Part shown: positions 36,953 through 45,331 of the stretch, piece after piece
Layout of the letters: the number at the start of each line of letters is the position of its first letter
Position numbering within the stretch: position 1 is the first letter of the stretch
Assembly (NCBI RefSeq): GCF_902364355.1
Contig: NZ_CABJDK010000004.1
Span: forward strand, 105,208 to 169,207
Reading direction: 5' to 3'
DNA: 64,000 nt
Source of the DNA: Collinsella aerofaciens
Lineage (GTDB): Bacteria > Actinomycetota > Coriobacteriia > Coriobacteriales > Coriobacteriaceae
Translations under genes and position numbers: made by a program
Notes under the pieces: model-generated
What the model saw: only the letters and a program-made list of their open reading frames with translations
Database searches by the model: none
Told to the model about the DNA's origin: nothing

Positions 36953-37012
36953 CGCAACTCCTGATGTGTTGGATGATTGCTGGAAAACTACTAGCTCATC
37001 ATACTAGCGCAA

Positions 37013-37045
37013 GCCCGGCACCTCACTTGCGGTGAAGCGCCGGGC
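37013..37045 (-). other. Intergenic hairpin between TPR gene and mreB
   Basis: On the minus strand GCCCGGC pairs with GCCGGGC, and the inner arms CTTCAC/GTGAG also pair around CGCAA. No T tract follows (TTGCGCTAG), so factor-independent termination is doubtful. A TATGAT a few bases downstream may be the mreB -10 box. Confidence 0.45.
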
Positions 37046-37067
37046 AAAGCTAAATCCCATAAGGTCA

Positions 37068-38372
37068 CTACTGGTTGTCAGCAGCCGAGAAATCCATATC
37101 GAGCGAAGAAACGGTCCAGCCGATATGGTTGTCGGAGCGCACGAATTTGACGGTGTACTCCTGCTCGCCGCCCTTGGAAAGCGATGCCTTCACCTTGGCG
37201 GTCGTCTCGGTCATGGACTGATCCATGCCCTCGACGGACACGGTGGCACCCTGCGGAATCGAGGAGATGATCATCGACTTAGCGTCCTCGGACAGACTCG
37301 AGGCCAGGCAAGACTCGGCCTTTGCGGTGTCACCGTCACCGGCAGCCTGGAACAGATCGGTAACGACAGACTCCTGAGACGGGAAGCCAAAGCCGCGCGC
37401 GTAGGCAAAGCCCAGACCGCCCGCGGCGATCAAAATGAGCAGAAGCAGCACGATGAAGACTTTGAGACCCGTGTGGCGATGGCGACGACGGACCTTGGCC
37501 TGCTTACGATCCTGACGGTCCTGCTGGACCATCTCGGACTCGGACAGCGTAAAGAAGCCGGTGTCCGAGGGATCGGGCATAAACTGACCGGTCGCGCCCG
37601 TAGGATCGAGCGGATCGACGGCAGGAGCGTCCATCGCGGGCGCCGGAGCCGTGGCCATAGCCGTCTGGGCAGACAGCGCGGCAAGCGAATCCTGCACGCG
37701 GGCAAGCTCATCGGCCTGCTCGGAGGTGAGCTGGTAGATGCCATCGGCAGTAGCGGCGTTAAAGGCATCGAGTGCGTCGGAGGGACGGCCGGCGGCAGAA
37801 AGCGCCTGACCCATGCCGGCGTTGAGCGCACGCGTGTCGTCGCGGGGGCCGGCAAAGTCGATAGCCGTGCGGTAGGTCTCCACGGCATCCGCCGGACGGC
37901 CGAGCTTAATGAAGCAACGACCGAGCTCGCCGAGTGCGGCGGCAGGAGCCGGATTGGCGCCATCGATGGCAGCCTGACGGAAGGCGGTTCCCGCGTTGGC
38001 ATAGTCGCCCGATTGGAACAGCGCATTGCCCAGGCCCAGATAGGCCTTGAACGGCGTGGCATAGGAAGCATCCTGTGTAGCAGCAGAGAACGCCTGGGCG
38101 GCCGTCGTGTAGTCGCCCACGGCGGCGAGCGCCTTGCCGCGGTTGGTGAGCAGCGCGCCGCGCTTGCCGTAGGTGCCGTCGTTGAGGGCGGCGGCATAGG
38201 CCTCGGCGGCCTCGGCATACATGCCAAGGTGCATCAAGGCGTTACCACGAAGGTGATCGGCCTCGCCCATAATCTCATCGGGAGTTTTTGCCGCCCCAAG
38301 CATCTGGGCTGCAGCGGAAAAATCACCCGCGCGGTAAGCGGCGCGGCCCTGTTGGATCAGCTGGCTATTCAA
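37068..38372 (-). CDS. TPR-repeat membrane protein, function unknown
   Basis: The 434-residue protein has TPR-like helices over residues 1-225 (GRAAYRAGDFSAAAQML, ALMHLGMYAEAAEAYAAAL, ALFQSGDYANAGTAFRQAA, RCFIKLGRPADAVETYRTA). A Pro/Ala/Asp linker and a basic stretch (RQDRKQAKVRRRHRH) lead to one transmembrane span near residues 313-335. The last 100 residues, probably outside the cell, resemble DUF4878-type lipoprotein domains. The TPR part would then be cytoplasmic. The start is TTG after AAAGGGG. It lies between mreB and a cyclophilin. Confidence 0.75.
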   Translation of the reverse strand: MNSQLIQQGRAAYRAGDFSAAAQMLGAAKTPDEIMGEADHLRGNALMHLGMYAEAAEAYAAALNDGTYGKRGALLTNRGKALAAVGDYTTAAQAFSAATQDASYATPFKAYLGLGNALFQSGDYANAGTAFRQAAIDGANPAPAAALGELGRCFIKLGRPADAVETYRTAIDFAGPRDDTRALNAGMGQALSAAGRPSDALDAFNAATADGIYQLTSEQADELARVQDSLAALSAQTAMATAPAPAMDAPAVDPLDPTGATGQFMPDPSDTGFFTLSESEMVQQDRQDRKQAKVRRRHRHTGLKVFIVLLLLILIAAGGLGFAYARGFGFPSQESVVTDLFQAAGDGDTAKAESCLASSLSEDAKSMIISSIPQGATVSVEGMDQSMTETTAKVKASLSKGGEQEYTVKFVRSDNHIGWTVSSLDMDFSAADNQ

Positions 38373-38383
38373 GGAAGTCCCCT

Positions 38384-38926
38384 TTACTCGTGAACGATCT
38401 CGACATGGACGATCTCGTCGCCGGCACGCAGCTGCGAAATCACATCGAGACCCTCGACCGTGGTACCAAAGACGGTGTAACCGGAATCGAGGTTATGCTG
38501 GGCACCCAGGCAGAAGTAGAACTGCGAACCCGCGGAATCGGGGTCCATGGAGCGTGCCATGGCAAGGGCGCCATCGACATGGCTGTTGCGCGGATTGGTG
38601 GCAAACTCGCCCTTGATGCAGTAGCCGGGGCCACCGGTACCGGGCATACCGTCGGGGCCCTCAAGACCGGCAGCGACGTCGGCGCCGGACATGTCGCGGG
38701 TATTGGGGTCGCCGCCCTGGATAACAAAACCGGGCACATAGCGATGGAACTTAAGGCCATCATAGAAACCCATCGTGGAAAGCTCGCAGAAGTTCGCGAC
38801 ATGAATGGGAGCGCCCTCGCCGTCAAACTTGACCTTGATGGTACCCTTCGACGTCTCGATTACGGCGCACTCGTCGCCGACAAGCTGATACTCGGGCGTG
38901 TAGAGCTCTTTCTTAAAACCAAACAT
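38384..38926 (-). CDS. Peptidyl-prolyl cis-trans isomerase, cyclophilin type
   Basis: A proline isomerase of 180 residues without signal peptide. The cyclophilin core is complete: FHRYVPGFVIQGGDPNTRD, GALAMARSMDPDSAGSQFYF, and GYTVFGTTVEGLDVI. The Arg, Phe and Gln catalytic-pocket residues are present. The stop is 11 bases before the TPR gene, so the two are probably cotranscribed. GGAAGGAA precedes the ATG. Confidence 0.95.
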   Translation of the reverse strand: MFGFKKELYTPEYQLVGDECAVIETSKGTIKVKFDGEGAPIHVANFCELSTMGFYDGLKFHRYVPGFVIQGGDPNTRDMSGADVAAGLEGPDGMPGTGGPGYCIKGEFATNPRNSHVDGALAMARSMDPDSAGSQFYFCLGAQHNLDSGYTVFGTTVEGLDVISQLRAGDEIVHVEIVHE

Positions 38927-39033
38927 GTGGTTCCTTCCTCGTGCGTTTAAAGCATATTTGTACGAATTGTAGCAATAAGCACGGGCTTACATCAATTGCG
39001 TACGTAGGTTATGCCGACTATGGCGAACTAGTT

Positions 39034-40176
39034 TTAGGAACGCTGCTGCGGCTTCCAGGAACCCACATTGGCATCGTACTGGTTCAGCGCGCTATTGCCG
39101 CCCTGCGCGATGGGCGCCAGGATCTCGCTTTGGTGGGAACTCATCGACTCGCCATCGGGAATGGCCAGCGAAATATCCCAGCTCTGGCAGATCACGTCGA
39201 CGCGCTCATACATCCACTCGGCAAGCTGCTTTAAGTGGGCGATGTCATCCGCATAGACCGAATCGTCCTGGTACTTAAGGTTGTTGAGCTCATCTTGCGT
39301 CTTTTTGATCTGGTCGCGCAGGGCGTAGGCACTCTGCGACAGCTCCTGACGGGTGGACAGCGGCGTTCGGAGATAGCCGTTGTTAAAGGAATCGATGACC
39401 TCGCCGATCTGGTCTTCGTCAGCGTAGGACACGATGGTCTGATACAGACCGTCGAGCCTGGTATAGAGCTGATCATCGGTGAGCACGGTTTCTTCCTGGA
39501 CCACCTCGGCAGAATCGCCCTGCTTGGTATCGTCCTCAGTCGCCTCGCCCTTTTGGCGCGTGGGGAAGGTGGTTTGTGCAGCTTGGCCAAACTGGTCGTA
39601 GAAGCCGGGCATAACACCCATGGGATCGGTCGTCACGAACCAATAGGCACCGCCGCAAACGACGGCAAGGACCGCGATGACGATAAGCGGCTTGGGAATA
39701 TGACGCTTGTGCTTGTGATAGGCGTCCTCGTCGGGGTGCACCTTGCGCTTGGGTTTTTGAGCATCGTCATGCAGGGAAACGGGCATGGGAATATCGACCT
39801 TGGGGATACCGAAATCCTTATCGAAAGCCGGCAGCACGCAGGTCTCATTGGGGTCGGCGGCGTCCGAAAGCACCGCAGCGGCAGAGGCCGGCGCATGCGG
39901 CACCTCGGTATCGATCTGCTCTTGCGTTAGGCGCGGAAAGCCCGCCGTGCGGCCCGCTGCCAGGTCGGATGCGGCCGCGTCCTCGGAGAGGATACCCGGA
40001 GCGGGGCGTCCGCATTTGGGGCACGTACGATCATGCGGAGAAAGACGGGCACCGCAGCCCTCACAGAACACGAATTCGGTGTGCTCGGGACCATCGCCCG
40101 GACCCACATAGGCGTTGCAGTAGGGGCAGAACGAGGCGCCGTCCTCGATGGTCTTAAGGCAATGCGGACAGATCAC
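39034..40176 (-). CDS. Zinc-ribbon membrane protein, function unknown
   Basis: The 380-residue protein begins MICPHCLKTIEDGASFCPYC, one CxxC pair of zinc-ribbon type, followed by FCEGCGARLSPHDRTCPKCG, a second. After a long polar linker comes one transmembrane span (PLIVIAVLAVVCGGAYWFV, near residue 175). An extracellular region with helical, Gln/Asp-rich sequence ends the protein. The GTG start at 40174-40176 follows AAGAGG and places the first Cys at residue 3. Such proteins may sense or scaffold at the membrane; no specific role can be given. Confidence 0.75.
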   Translation of the reverse strand: MICPHCLKTIEDGASFCPYCNAYVGPGDGPEHTEFVFCEGCGARLSPHDRTCPKCGRPAPGILSEDAAASDLAAGRTAGFPRLTQEQIDTEVPHAPASAAAVLSDAADPNETCVLPAFDKDFGIPKVDIPMPVSLHDDAQKPKRKVHPDEDAYHKHKRHIPKPLIVIAVLAVVCGGAYWFVTTDPMGVMPGFYDQFGQAAQTTFPTRQKGEATEDDTKQGDSAEVVQEETVLTDDQLYTRLDGLYQTIVSYADEDQIGEVIDSFNNGYLRTPLSTRQELSQSAYALRDQIKKTQDELNNLKYQDDSVYADDIAHLKQLAEWMYERVDVICQSWDISLAIPDGESMSSHQSEILAPIAQGGNSALNQYDANVGSWKPQQRS

Positions 40177-40279
40177 GGCATCCTCTTTTCGAAGCAATTC
40201 AAACAATCGAGGTTAGAGCATAACATCGCCAAGGCCCCACAGGAGCAAGGCACCAATTCAACATCGCCAGGGCGCGTAG

Positions 40280-43009
40280 TTACTTCTTCTTTTTGCTCGG
40301 CATCGAGACTTTGATGCCTTGGGCGGACTTGGTTACGCGGGAGCGCTTGACTCCGGTACTCTTCTTTTTCTTGGGCTGGGCCTGGGCCACGCCCTCGAGT
40401 GCGCGGGCCTCGGCCTCACGAACGGTGCGAGCTTCGCGGCGCTGCGCCATGTCGGCGGCGACGCGCTTGGCAAAACGCTCGGCCGTCGAACCCGTCGAGC
40501 TCACCTTGCCGCCACCGCGACCCAAGCGGACGCGCACACCGCGGCCAAAACCAGTTGCGGCATGACGACGACGCGGCTTGAGCGAATCCATCATCGTGGC
40601 GAGCTTAAAGAACACCGAGCAGGTGATGACCACGATGACAGCCAAGATAACCATCTGGCCCATCGACAGGTTGGCAATAGACAGCAGCTTCGGGAATCCG
40701 ATAACGCCCGTCAGGATGCCGGCAACTACAAACACAAAGAGCGCCACACGTAAGGGCGTGAGGGGCTGCGAGATACGCCAGATCAGGCTGACACTCGCCG
40801 CGCACGACGTAAGTAGGCACATCGTAGACAGCGTGAGCTGGTTAAAGCCGAACACGCGCGCCACAAAGATATCGAGCGCCGCGGCCAAAATGACCGCAAG
40901 CGACGCCGGCAGTGCCCGCTTGAGCACGTTCGTCAGGAACGACCCCTTCACGCGAGCATTGTTGGGCTCCAGGCCCAACACAAAGCCCGGCGCGCCAATG
41001 CAGAAGAAGTTGATGAGCGTCATCTGAATCGGCTCGAAAGGGTACGGCGGCAGTGCGATGCACAGCGCCGCCAGGCCCATCGAGAACAGCGTCTTAGTCA
41101 GGAACAGCGAAGCCGAACGCTGCAGGTTGTTGATGGAGCGACGGCCCTCGGCCACCACGGCGGGCATCGAGGCAAAGTCGTTGTCGACGAGCACGATCTC
41201 GGCCACGTTACGCGCGGCATCGGAGCCGGCCGCCATGGCCACGGAGCAGTCGGCCTCCTTGAGCGCCAGCACGTCGTTGACGCCGTCGCCTGTCATGGCC
41301 ACGGTGTGCTCGCGGCGCTTGAGCGCCTGCACGAGCTCGCGCTTCTGCTGCGGGGTCACACGACCAAAGACATGGTAGCGGTCCACTGCGGCATCGAGCT
41401 TGGCCGGCGTATCGAGCGTCGTGGCGTCCACATAAGCGTCCGCCCCCGGCACGCCCACCACGCGCGCGATCGACGACACCGTACGCGGGTCGTCGCCACT
41501 GATCACGTTGAGAGTCACGCCCTGCTCGTTAAAGTAGCCGATGGTCTCGGCCGCCGAGGTACGGATCTCGTCGCGTATGGTCACAAAGCCCACGGGCTCG
41601 GCCTCGCCCACCATATCGCCATCGGGCGTAAAGCCGTCAACGCGCGCCACCACGAGCACGCGGCAGGTATCGGCAAGCTCGGCGACACGGTTCTCGACCT
41701 GGGCAAACGCACGATCAGAGAGCACAAACTGCGCCGCACCCATCACATATGAGCCCTGTGCAAACGACGCGCCGCTCCACTTTTTGGAAGACGAGAACGG
41801 AATGACCGACAGCGGCTCGGACACCTCGACCGGACGGTCGGCGTAATAGTTGAGCAGCGCCTGACAGGTCTCGTTGGCATCGGCCGAGGTCGCACGTGCG
41901 ACGTTAGCCAGCGCAAAATCGAGCACCGTGGTATCGACGGGAACGGCGGCGTCGCCCTCCCCCGCACCCATACCCTCGACCGGCAGCGGATAGGTACCCT
42001 CGACCTCCATGCGGCCCGACGTGATGGTGCCCGTCTTGTCCAGGCACAGCACGTCGACGCGCGCGAGCGTCTCAATGCAGTAGAGCTGCTGCGCGAGTAC
42101 CTTGCGGCGGGCCAGGCGCACCGTGGCGATGGCGAGCACCGACGAGGTCAGCAGCACCAGGCCTTGCGGGATCATGCCCAGCAGGGCGCCCACCGTGGAC
42201 AGCAGCGCCGACGAAGGCACATGACCAGCCAACAGCTCGGAGAAGCACCACGAAAGCGCGCTATTGCCTGGGGTTCCCGCGGCATCCCACAGCTCGCTCA
42301 CGCTCGAGGCAAACAACGCCAAACCGAGCGGGATCATGATGATGCTCGCAAAGCGCACGATGGCGTTAAGCGCGTTCATGATCTCGGAATTGACCTTTTT
42401 GACGTACTTCGCCTCGTTATTAATTTTGGCCACGTAGTTGTCGGCGCCGACATGGATCACGCGGGCGCGCAGCAGGCCCGAGTCGATAAAGCTGCCGCTC
42501 ATGAGCTCGGAACCGGGCTGTTTCTTAATGAGGTCGCTCTCACCCGTCAGCAGGCTCTCGTTCACGAGCGCCTCGCCCGAAACCACCACGGCGTCAGCGG
42601 GAATCTGGTCGCCGCGCCCCAGGCGGATGATATCGTCGAGCACGATCTGGTCCAGGTCGAGCTCCACCTCGGCGCCGTCGCGCACCGCAATGGCCTTCTT
42701 GGAGGTCAGCAGCGTGAGCTTATCGACCATCTTCTTGGAACGCATGGACTGGATGACGCCAATAGCAGTATTGAGGAACACTACGAACAGGAACGTCAGA
42801 TTCTTAAACGAACCGGTCAAAATGACTAGGAACGCCAAAATCACGTTGATCAAATTGAACAGCGTGCAGAGGTTCTCGATGATGAGCTCTTTGACCGACT
42901 TGGTCTTGAGCTCCATGTTGCGGTTGATCTTACCGGCGGCGATGCGCTCCTCGACCTCGGCGGTCGAGAGTCCGCGCTCGATATCCGTTGCTGCCATACC
43001 ACGTCCCAT
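40280..43009 (-). CDS. P-type cation-transporting ATPase, CtpE-like
   Basis: An ATP-driven cation pump. Motifs are LTGES in the actuator domain, DKTGTITSG with the phosphorylated Asp near residue 326, and TGDGVNDVLALKEADCS in the hinge. Membrane segment M4 reads GMIPQGLVLLTSSV, which resembles the mycobacterial calcium pump CtpE (PEGL there), so calcium is a possible substrate. About ten membrane spans are visible. A tail of nearly 100 basic residues ends in a Lys-rich KKKK block, unusual for the family. The start is uncertain: ATG 43007-43009 or ATG 42995-42997, neither with a good SD and both within about 35 bases of a tRNA terminator. Confidence 0.92.
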   Translation of the reverse strand: MGRGMAATDIERGLSTAEVEERIAAGKINRNMELKTKSVKELIIENLCTLFNLINVILAFLVILTGSFKNLTFLFVVFLNTAIGVIQSMRSKKMVDKLTLLTSKKAIAVRDGAEVELDLDQIVLDDIIRLGRGDQIPADAVVVSGEALVNESLLTGESDLIKKQPGSELMSGSFIDSGLLRARVIHVGADNYVAKINNEAKYVKKVNSEIMNALNAIVRFASIIMIPLGLALFASSVSELWDAAGTPGNSALSWCFSELLAGHVPSSALLSTVGALLGMIPQGLVLLTSSVLAIATVRLARRKVLAQQLYCIETLARVDVLCLDKTGTITSGRMEVEGTYPLPVEGMGAGEGDAAVPVDTTVLDFALANVARATSADANETCQALLNYYADRPVEVSEPLSVIPFSSSKKWSGASFAQGSYVMGAAQFVLSDRAFAQVENRVAELADTCRVLVVARVDGFTPDGDMVGEAEPVGFVTIRDEIRTSAAETIGYFNEQGVTLNVISGDDPRTVSSIARVVGVPGADAYVDATTLDTPAKLDAAVDRYHVFGRVTPQQKRELVQALKRREHTVAMTGDGVNDVLALKEADCSVAMAAGSDAARNVAEIVLVDNDFASMPAVVAEGRRSINNLQRSASLFLTKTLFSMGLAALCIALPPYPFEPIQMTLINFFCIGAPGFVLGLEPNNARVKGSFLTNVLKRALPASLAVILAAALDIFVARVFGFNQLTLSTMCLLTSCAASVSLIWRISQPLTPLRVALFVFVVAGILTGVIGFPKLLSIANLSMGQMVILAVIVVITCSVFFKLATMMDSLKPRRRHAATGFGRGVRVRLGRGGGKVSSTGSTAERFAKRVAADMAQRREARTVREAEARALEGVAQAQPKKKKSTGVKRSRVTKSAQGIKVSMPSKKKK

Positions 43010-43028
43010 CACGTCGCGTCGGTATAAG

Positions 43029-43062
43029 AAAAACCGCCCGGACCATGCGAGGTTCGGACGGT
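43029..43062 (-). terminator. Rho-independent terminator after tRNA-Arg(CCG)
   Basis: On the minus strand CCGTCCGAACC pairs with GGTCCGGGCGG (two G-T pairs) around a six-base loop, and TTTTTC follows. It lies 12 bases past the tRNA 3' end and shortly before the P-type ATPase start. Confidence 0.85.
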
Positions 43063-43073
43063 CTCACGTTCGA

Positions 43074-43150
43074 TGGTGCCCCATGTTGGATTCGAACCAA
43101 CGGCCTTCTGCTCCGGAGGCAGACGCTCTAATCCCCTGAGCTAATAGGGC
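43074..43150 (-). tRNA. tRNA-Arg (anticodon CCG)
   Basis: A 77-base cloverleaf including an encoded CCA. The acceptor stem GCCCTAT pairs with ATGGGGC (one G-T). The D arm is GCTCAGGGGATTAGAGC, the anticodon stem TCTGC/GCAGA, and the anticodon loop CTCCGGA. The T arm is GTTGG-TTCGAAT-CCAAC. Anticodon CCG reads the Arg codon CGG. Confidence 0.97.
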
Positions 43151-43161
43151 CAACGTTTGGC

Positions 43162-43191
43162 ATTATACCCAAGTGCACCACGGGCTATCAA
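43162..43191 (-). promoter_or_regulatory. Sigma-70-type promoter for tRNA-Arg(CCG)
   Basis: Minus-strand TTGATA (43186-43191) and a consensus TATAAT (43162-43167) are 18 bp apart, about 12 bases before the tRNA 5' end. Confidence 0.75.
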
Positions 43192-43270
43192 AATAAAAGA
43201 AAAAGCTTTGCAATTCCGAGGAAGACGCGGCTCAACGGCCCACTTTAGAAGGCAAAAGCGAGTCAGATAG

Positions 43271-43321
43271 TATAAACTCTCATGCACCATATGTACACGG
43301 CTCGCGATGCGGGCCGTTTTT
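43271..43321 (+). promoter_or_regulatory. aro operon leader: -10 box and terminator-like hairpin (possible attenuator)
   Basis: TATAAA (43271-43276) is a good -10 box without a clear -35. From 43298 to 43316 CGGCTCGC and GCGGGCCG form an eight-bp stem with one G-T around GAT, directly followed by TTTTT (43317-43321). This has the form of an intrinsic terminator 33 bases before the aroF start. No other plus-strand gene lies upstream for it to serve. I see no T-box signature. A 20-codon frame (43282-43344) with two Tyr and one Phe codon spans the hairpin. Confidence 0.5.
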
Positions 43322-43354
43322 GCAAGGGTTATCCATCGAGGTGAGAGGCACACC

Positions 43355-44377
43355 ATGATTGCAATTTTAAAAGAGAGCGCCAGCGACGAGGCCGTCAGCC
43401 ATATCGTCAGCTGGATTGAGAAAAAGGGCCTGAAGACCGATGTCTCGCGCGGCGAGAATGAGACGATCATCGGCCTGGTGGGCGATACGACCAAGATCGA
43501 CCCGTTCCTGCTCGAGTCCATGGATGTCGTCGAGCGCGTGCAGCGCGTCTCCGAGCCGTTCAAGCGCGCCAACCGCAAGTTCCACCCCGAGGACTCCGTC
43601 ATCGACTGCGGCCACGGCGTCAAGATCGGCGGCGATCAGTTCCAGGTCATCGCCGGCCCGTGCTCCGTCGAGGGCGAGAACCTCATCCGCATCGCCCGCC
43701 GCGTGAAGGCCGCCGGTGCCACGATGCTGCGCGGTGGCGCCTACAAGCCCCGCACTTCCCCGTACGCCTACCAGGGCATGGGCCCCGCCGGTCTGGACCT
43801 GCTGTGCGAGGCGTCTGCCGAGCTCGACATGCCGATCGTCACCGAGATCATGGACCCGCGCGACGTGCAGGTCTTCCTGGACAAGAAAATCGACGTCATG
43901 CAGATCGGCGCCCGCAACGCACAGAACTTCCCCCTGCTCAAGGAGGTCGGCAAGACCAAGACCCCGATCCTGCTCAAGCGCGGCATGTCCGGCACCGTCG
44001 ACGAGCTGCTTATGGCAGCCGAGTACATCATGAGCGAGGGCAACGACAACGTTATCCTGTGCGAACGCGGCATCCGCACTTTCGAAACCCGTACTCGCAA
44101 CACCTTCGACCTTAACGCCGTGCCGGTGCTGCACCATCTGTCACACCTGCCCGTCGTCGCCGACCCCAGCCACGCCACCGGCTACACCCGCTACGTTGAG
44201 CCCATGGCGCTCGCCGCGACTGCCTGCGGCGCCAACGGTCTGGAGATCGAGGTCCACGACGACCCAAGCCACGCTTGGTCCGACGGCGCTCAGGCCCTCA
44301 CCCCCGACCAGTTCGACGACACCATGCGCCGCATCCACGCCATCCGCGAGGTCGTCTGCCAAGAGACCATGGAGTAG
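43355..44377 (+). CDS. aroF: 3-deoxy-7-phosphoheptulonate synthase (type I-beta)
   Basis: DAHP synthase condenses PEP and erythrose 4-phosphate, the entry step of the shikimate pathway. The first 80 residues form a ferredoxin-like regulatory domain of the Thermotoga type, usually sensing Tyr or Phe. The barrel follows, with FQVIAGPCSVEG, GATMLRGGAYKPRTSPYAYQG, EIMDPRDVQ, MQIGARNAQNFPLL and PVVADPSHATGY supplying metal and substrate ligands. The ATG has GAGAGG six bases upstream. It heads the aro operon and is three bases from tyrA. Confidence 0.97.
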   Translation: MIAILKESASDEAVSHIVSWIEKKGLKTDVSRGENETIIGLVGDTTKIDPFLLESMDVVERVQRVSEPFKRANRKFHPEDSVIDCGHGVKIGGDQFQVIAGPCSVEGENLIRIARRVKAAGATMLRGGAYKPRTSPYAYQGMGPAGLDLLCEASAELDMPIVTEIMDPRDVQVFLDKKIDVMQIGARNAQNFPLLKEVGKTKTPILLKRGMSGTVDELLMAAEYIMSEGNDNVILCERGIRTFETRTRNTFDLNAVPVLHHLSHLPVVADPSHATGYTRYVEPMALAATACGANGLEIEVHDDPSHAWSDGAQALTPDQFDDTMRRIHAIREVVCQETME

Positions 44378-44380
44378 CCC

Positions 44381-45295
44381 ATGGGTACCGTGAGAAACGC
44401 GCGCGTTAACCAGGGTGGCCCCAAGTGCGCCGGCGTCGTGGGCCTGGGCCTCATTGGCGGCAGCTTTGCCCGCGGCTATGCGCAGGCGGGCGTCCGCGTG
44501 CTGGCCTGGGACCCCGATGACGACGTCATGACGGCCGCCAGTATGGGCACCGTTGCCGGCGAGCTCAACGACGAGACGCTCGGCGAATGCGACATCATCG
44601 TGCTGGCCTGCTACCCCGAGGCATGCATCGAGTGGCTCGAGGCGCACGCCCAAGCGCTCGCCGACGCCACCGATACCGAGGCCATCATGGGCCCCGTGGT
44701 GATCGACACGGTGGGCGTCAAGGGCATCGTGTGCGAGCGCGCCTTTGAGCTTGCCCGCGAGCACGGCTTTTACTTTGTGGGCGCGCACCCCATGGCGGGC
44801 ACCCAGTTCTCGGGCTACGCTCACTCCCGCGCCGACCTGTTCCAGGGCGCTCCCCTGGTGCTCGTTCCACCCGCGGTAGACGATGCCCTTAAGCTCGAGC
44901 TCTTGGGCCAGGTGCGCGAGATGGTGCGCCCCTTGGGCTTTGGCAAGTTCAGCGTGACCAGCGCCGCCGAGCACGACCGCGTCATCGCCTTTACGAGCCA
45001 GCTCGCGCATGTCGTCTCAAACGCCTATGTTAAGAGCCCGACCGCTCAGGTTCACCACGGCTTTTCGGCCGGCAGCTACCGCGACCTCACCCGCGTAGCG
45101 CACCTCAATCCGCAGATGTGGTCCGAGCTCATGATCGACGACGCCAATGCGCTCGCCTTCGAGATCGACCATCTGATCGAATCGCTCGGCGCCTACAGCC
45201 GCGCGCTCAAGGACCGCGACCAGCGCTATCTGGAGAACCTCCTTGCCGAGGGCGACCGCATTAAGCGCGCACTCGACGACGAGGCCTCCCACTAG
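44381..45295 (+). CDS. tyrA: Prephenate dehydrogenase
   Basis: TyrA oxidatively decarboxylates prephenate to 4-hydroxyphenylpyruvate on the Tyr branch. The NAD-binding motif is GVVGLGLIGGSFARGYAQAG near residues 18-37. FYFVGAHPMAGTQFSGY contains the catalytic His region, and HDRVIAFTSQLAHVVSNA the second conserved helix. At 304 residues it has no ACT domain, so Tyr feedback is more likely at DAHP synthase. It overlaps no neighbour but is tightly packed after aroF. Confidence 0.96.
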   Translation: MGTVRNARVNQGGPKCAGVVGLGLIGGSFARGYAQAGVRVLAWDPDDDVMTAASMGTVAGELNDETLGECDIIVLACYPEACIEWLEAHAQALADATDTEAIMGPVVIDTVGVKGIVCERAFELAREHGFYFVGAHPMAGTQFSGYAHSRADLFQGAPLVLVPPAVDDALKLELLGQVREMVRPLGFGKFSVTSAAEHDRVIAFTSQLAHVVSNAYVKSPTAQVHHGFSAGSYRDLTRVAHLNPQMWSELMIDDANALAFEIDHLIESLGAYSRALKDRDQRYLENLLAEGDRIKRALDDEASH

Positions 45296-45331
45296 ACCAC
45301 CCATCACGCCAGGTCGAAAGGACCGAAGCTT

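Noticed and set aside
37013-37045. The hairpin before mreB as a standard terminator
   Set aside because: Strong stem but no T tract on the minus strand; listed only as a hairpin.
43282-43344. A 20-codon leader peptide for classical aro attenuation
   Set aside because: The frame starts almost at the likely transcription start, has no SD, and overlaps the hairpin instead of preceding it; only three aromatic codons. Kept only as part of the attenuator observation.
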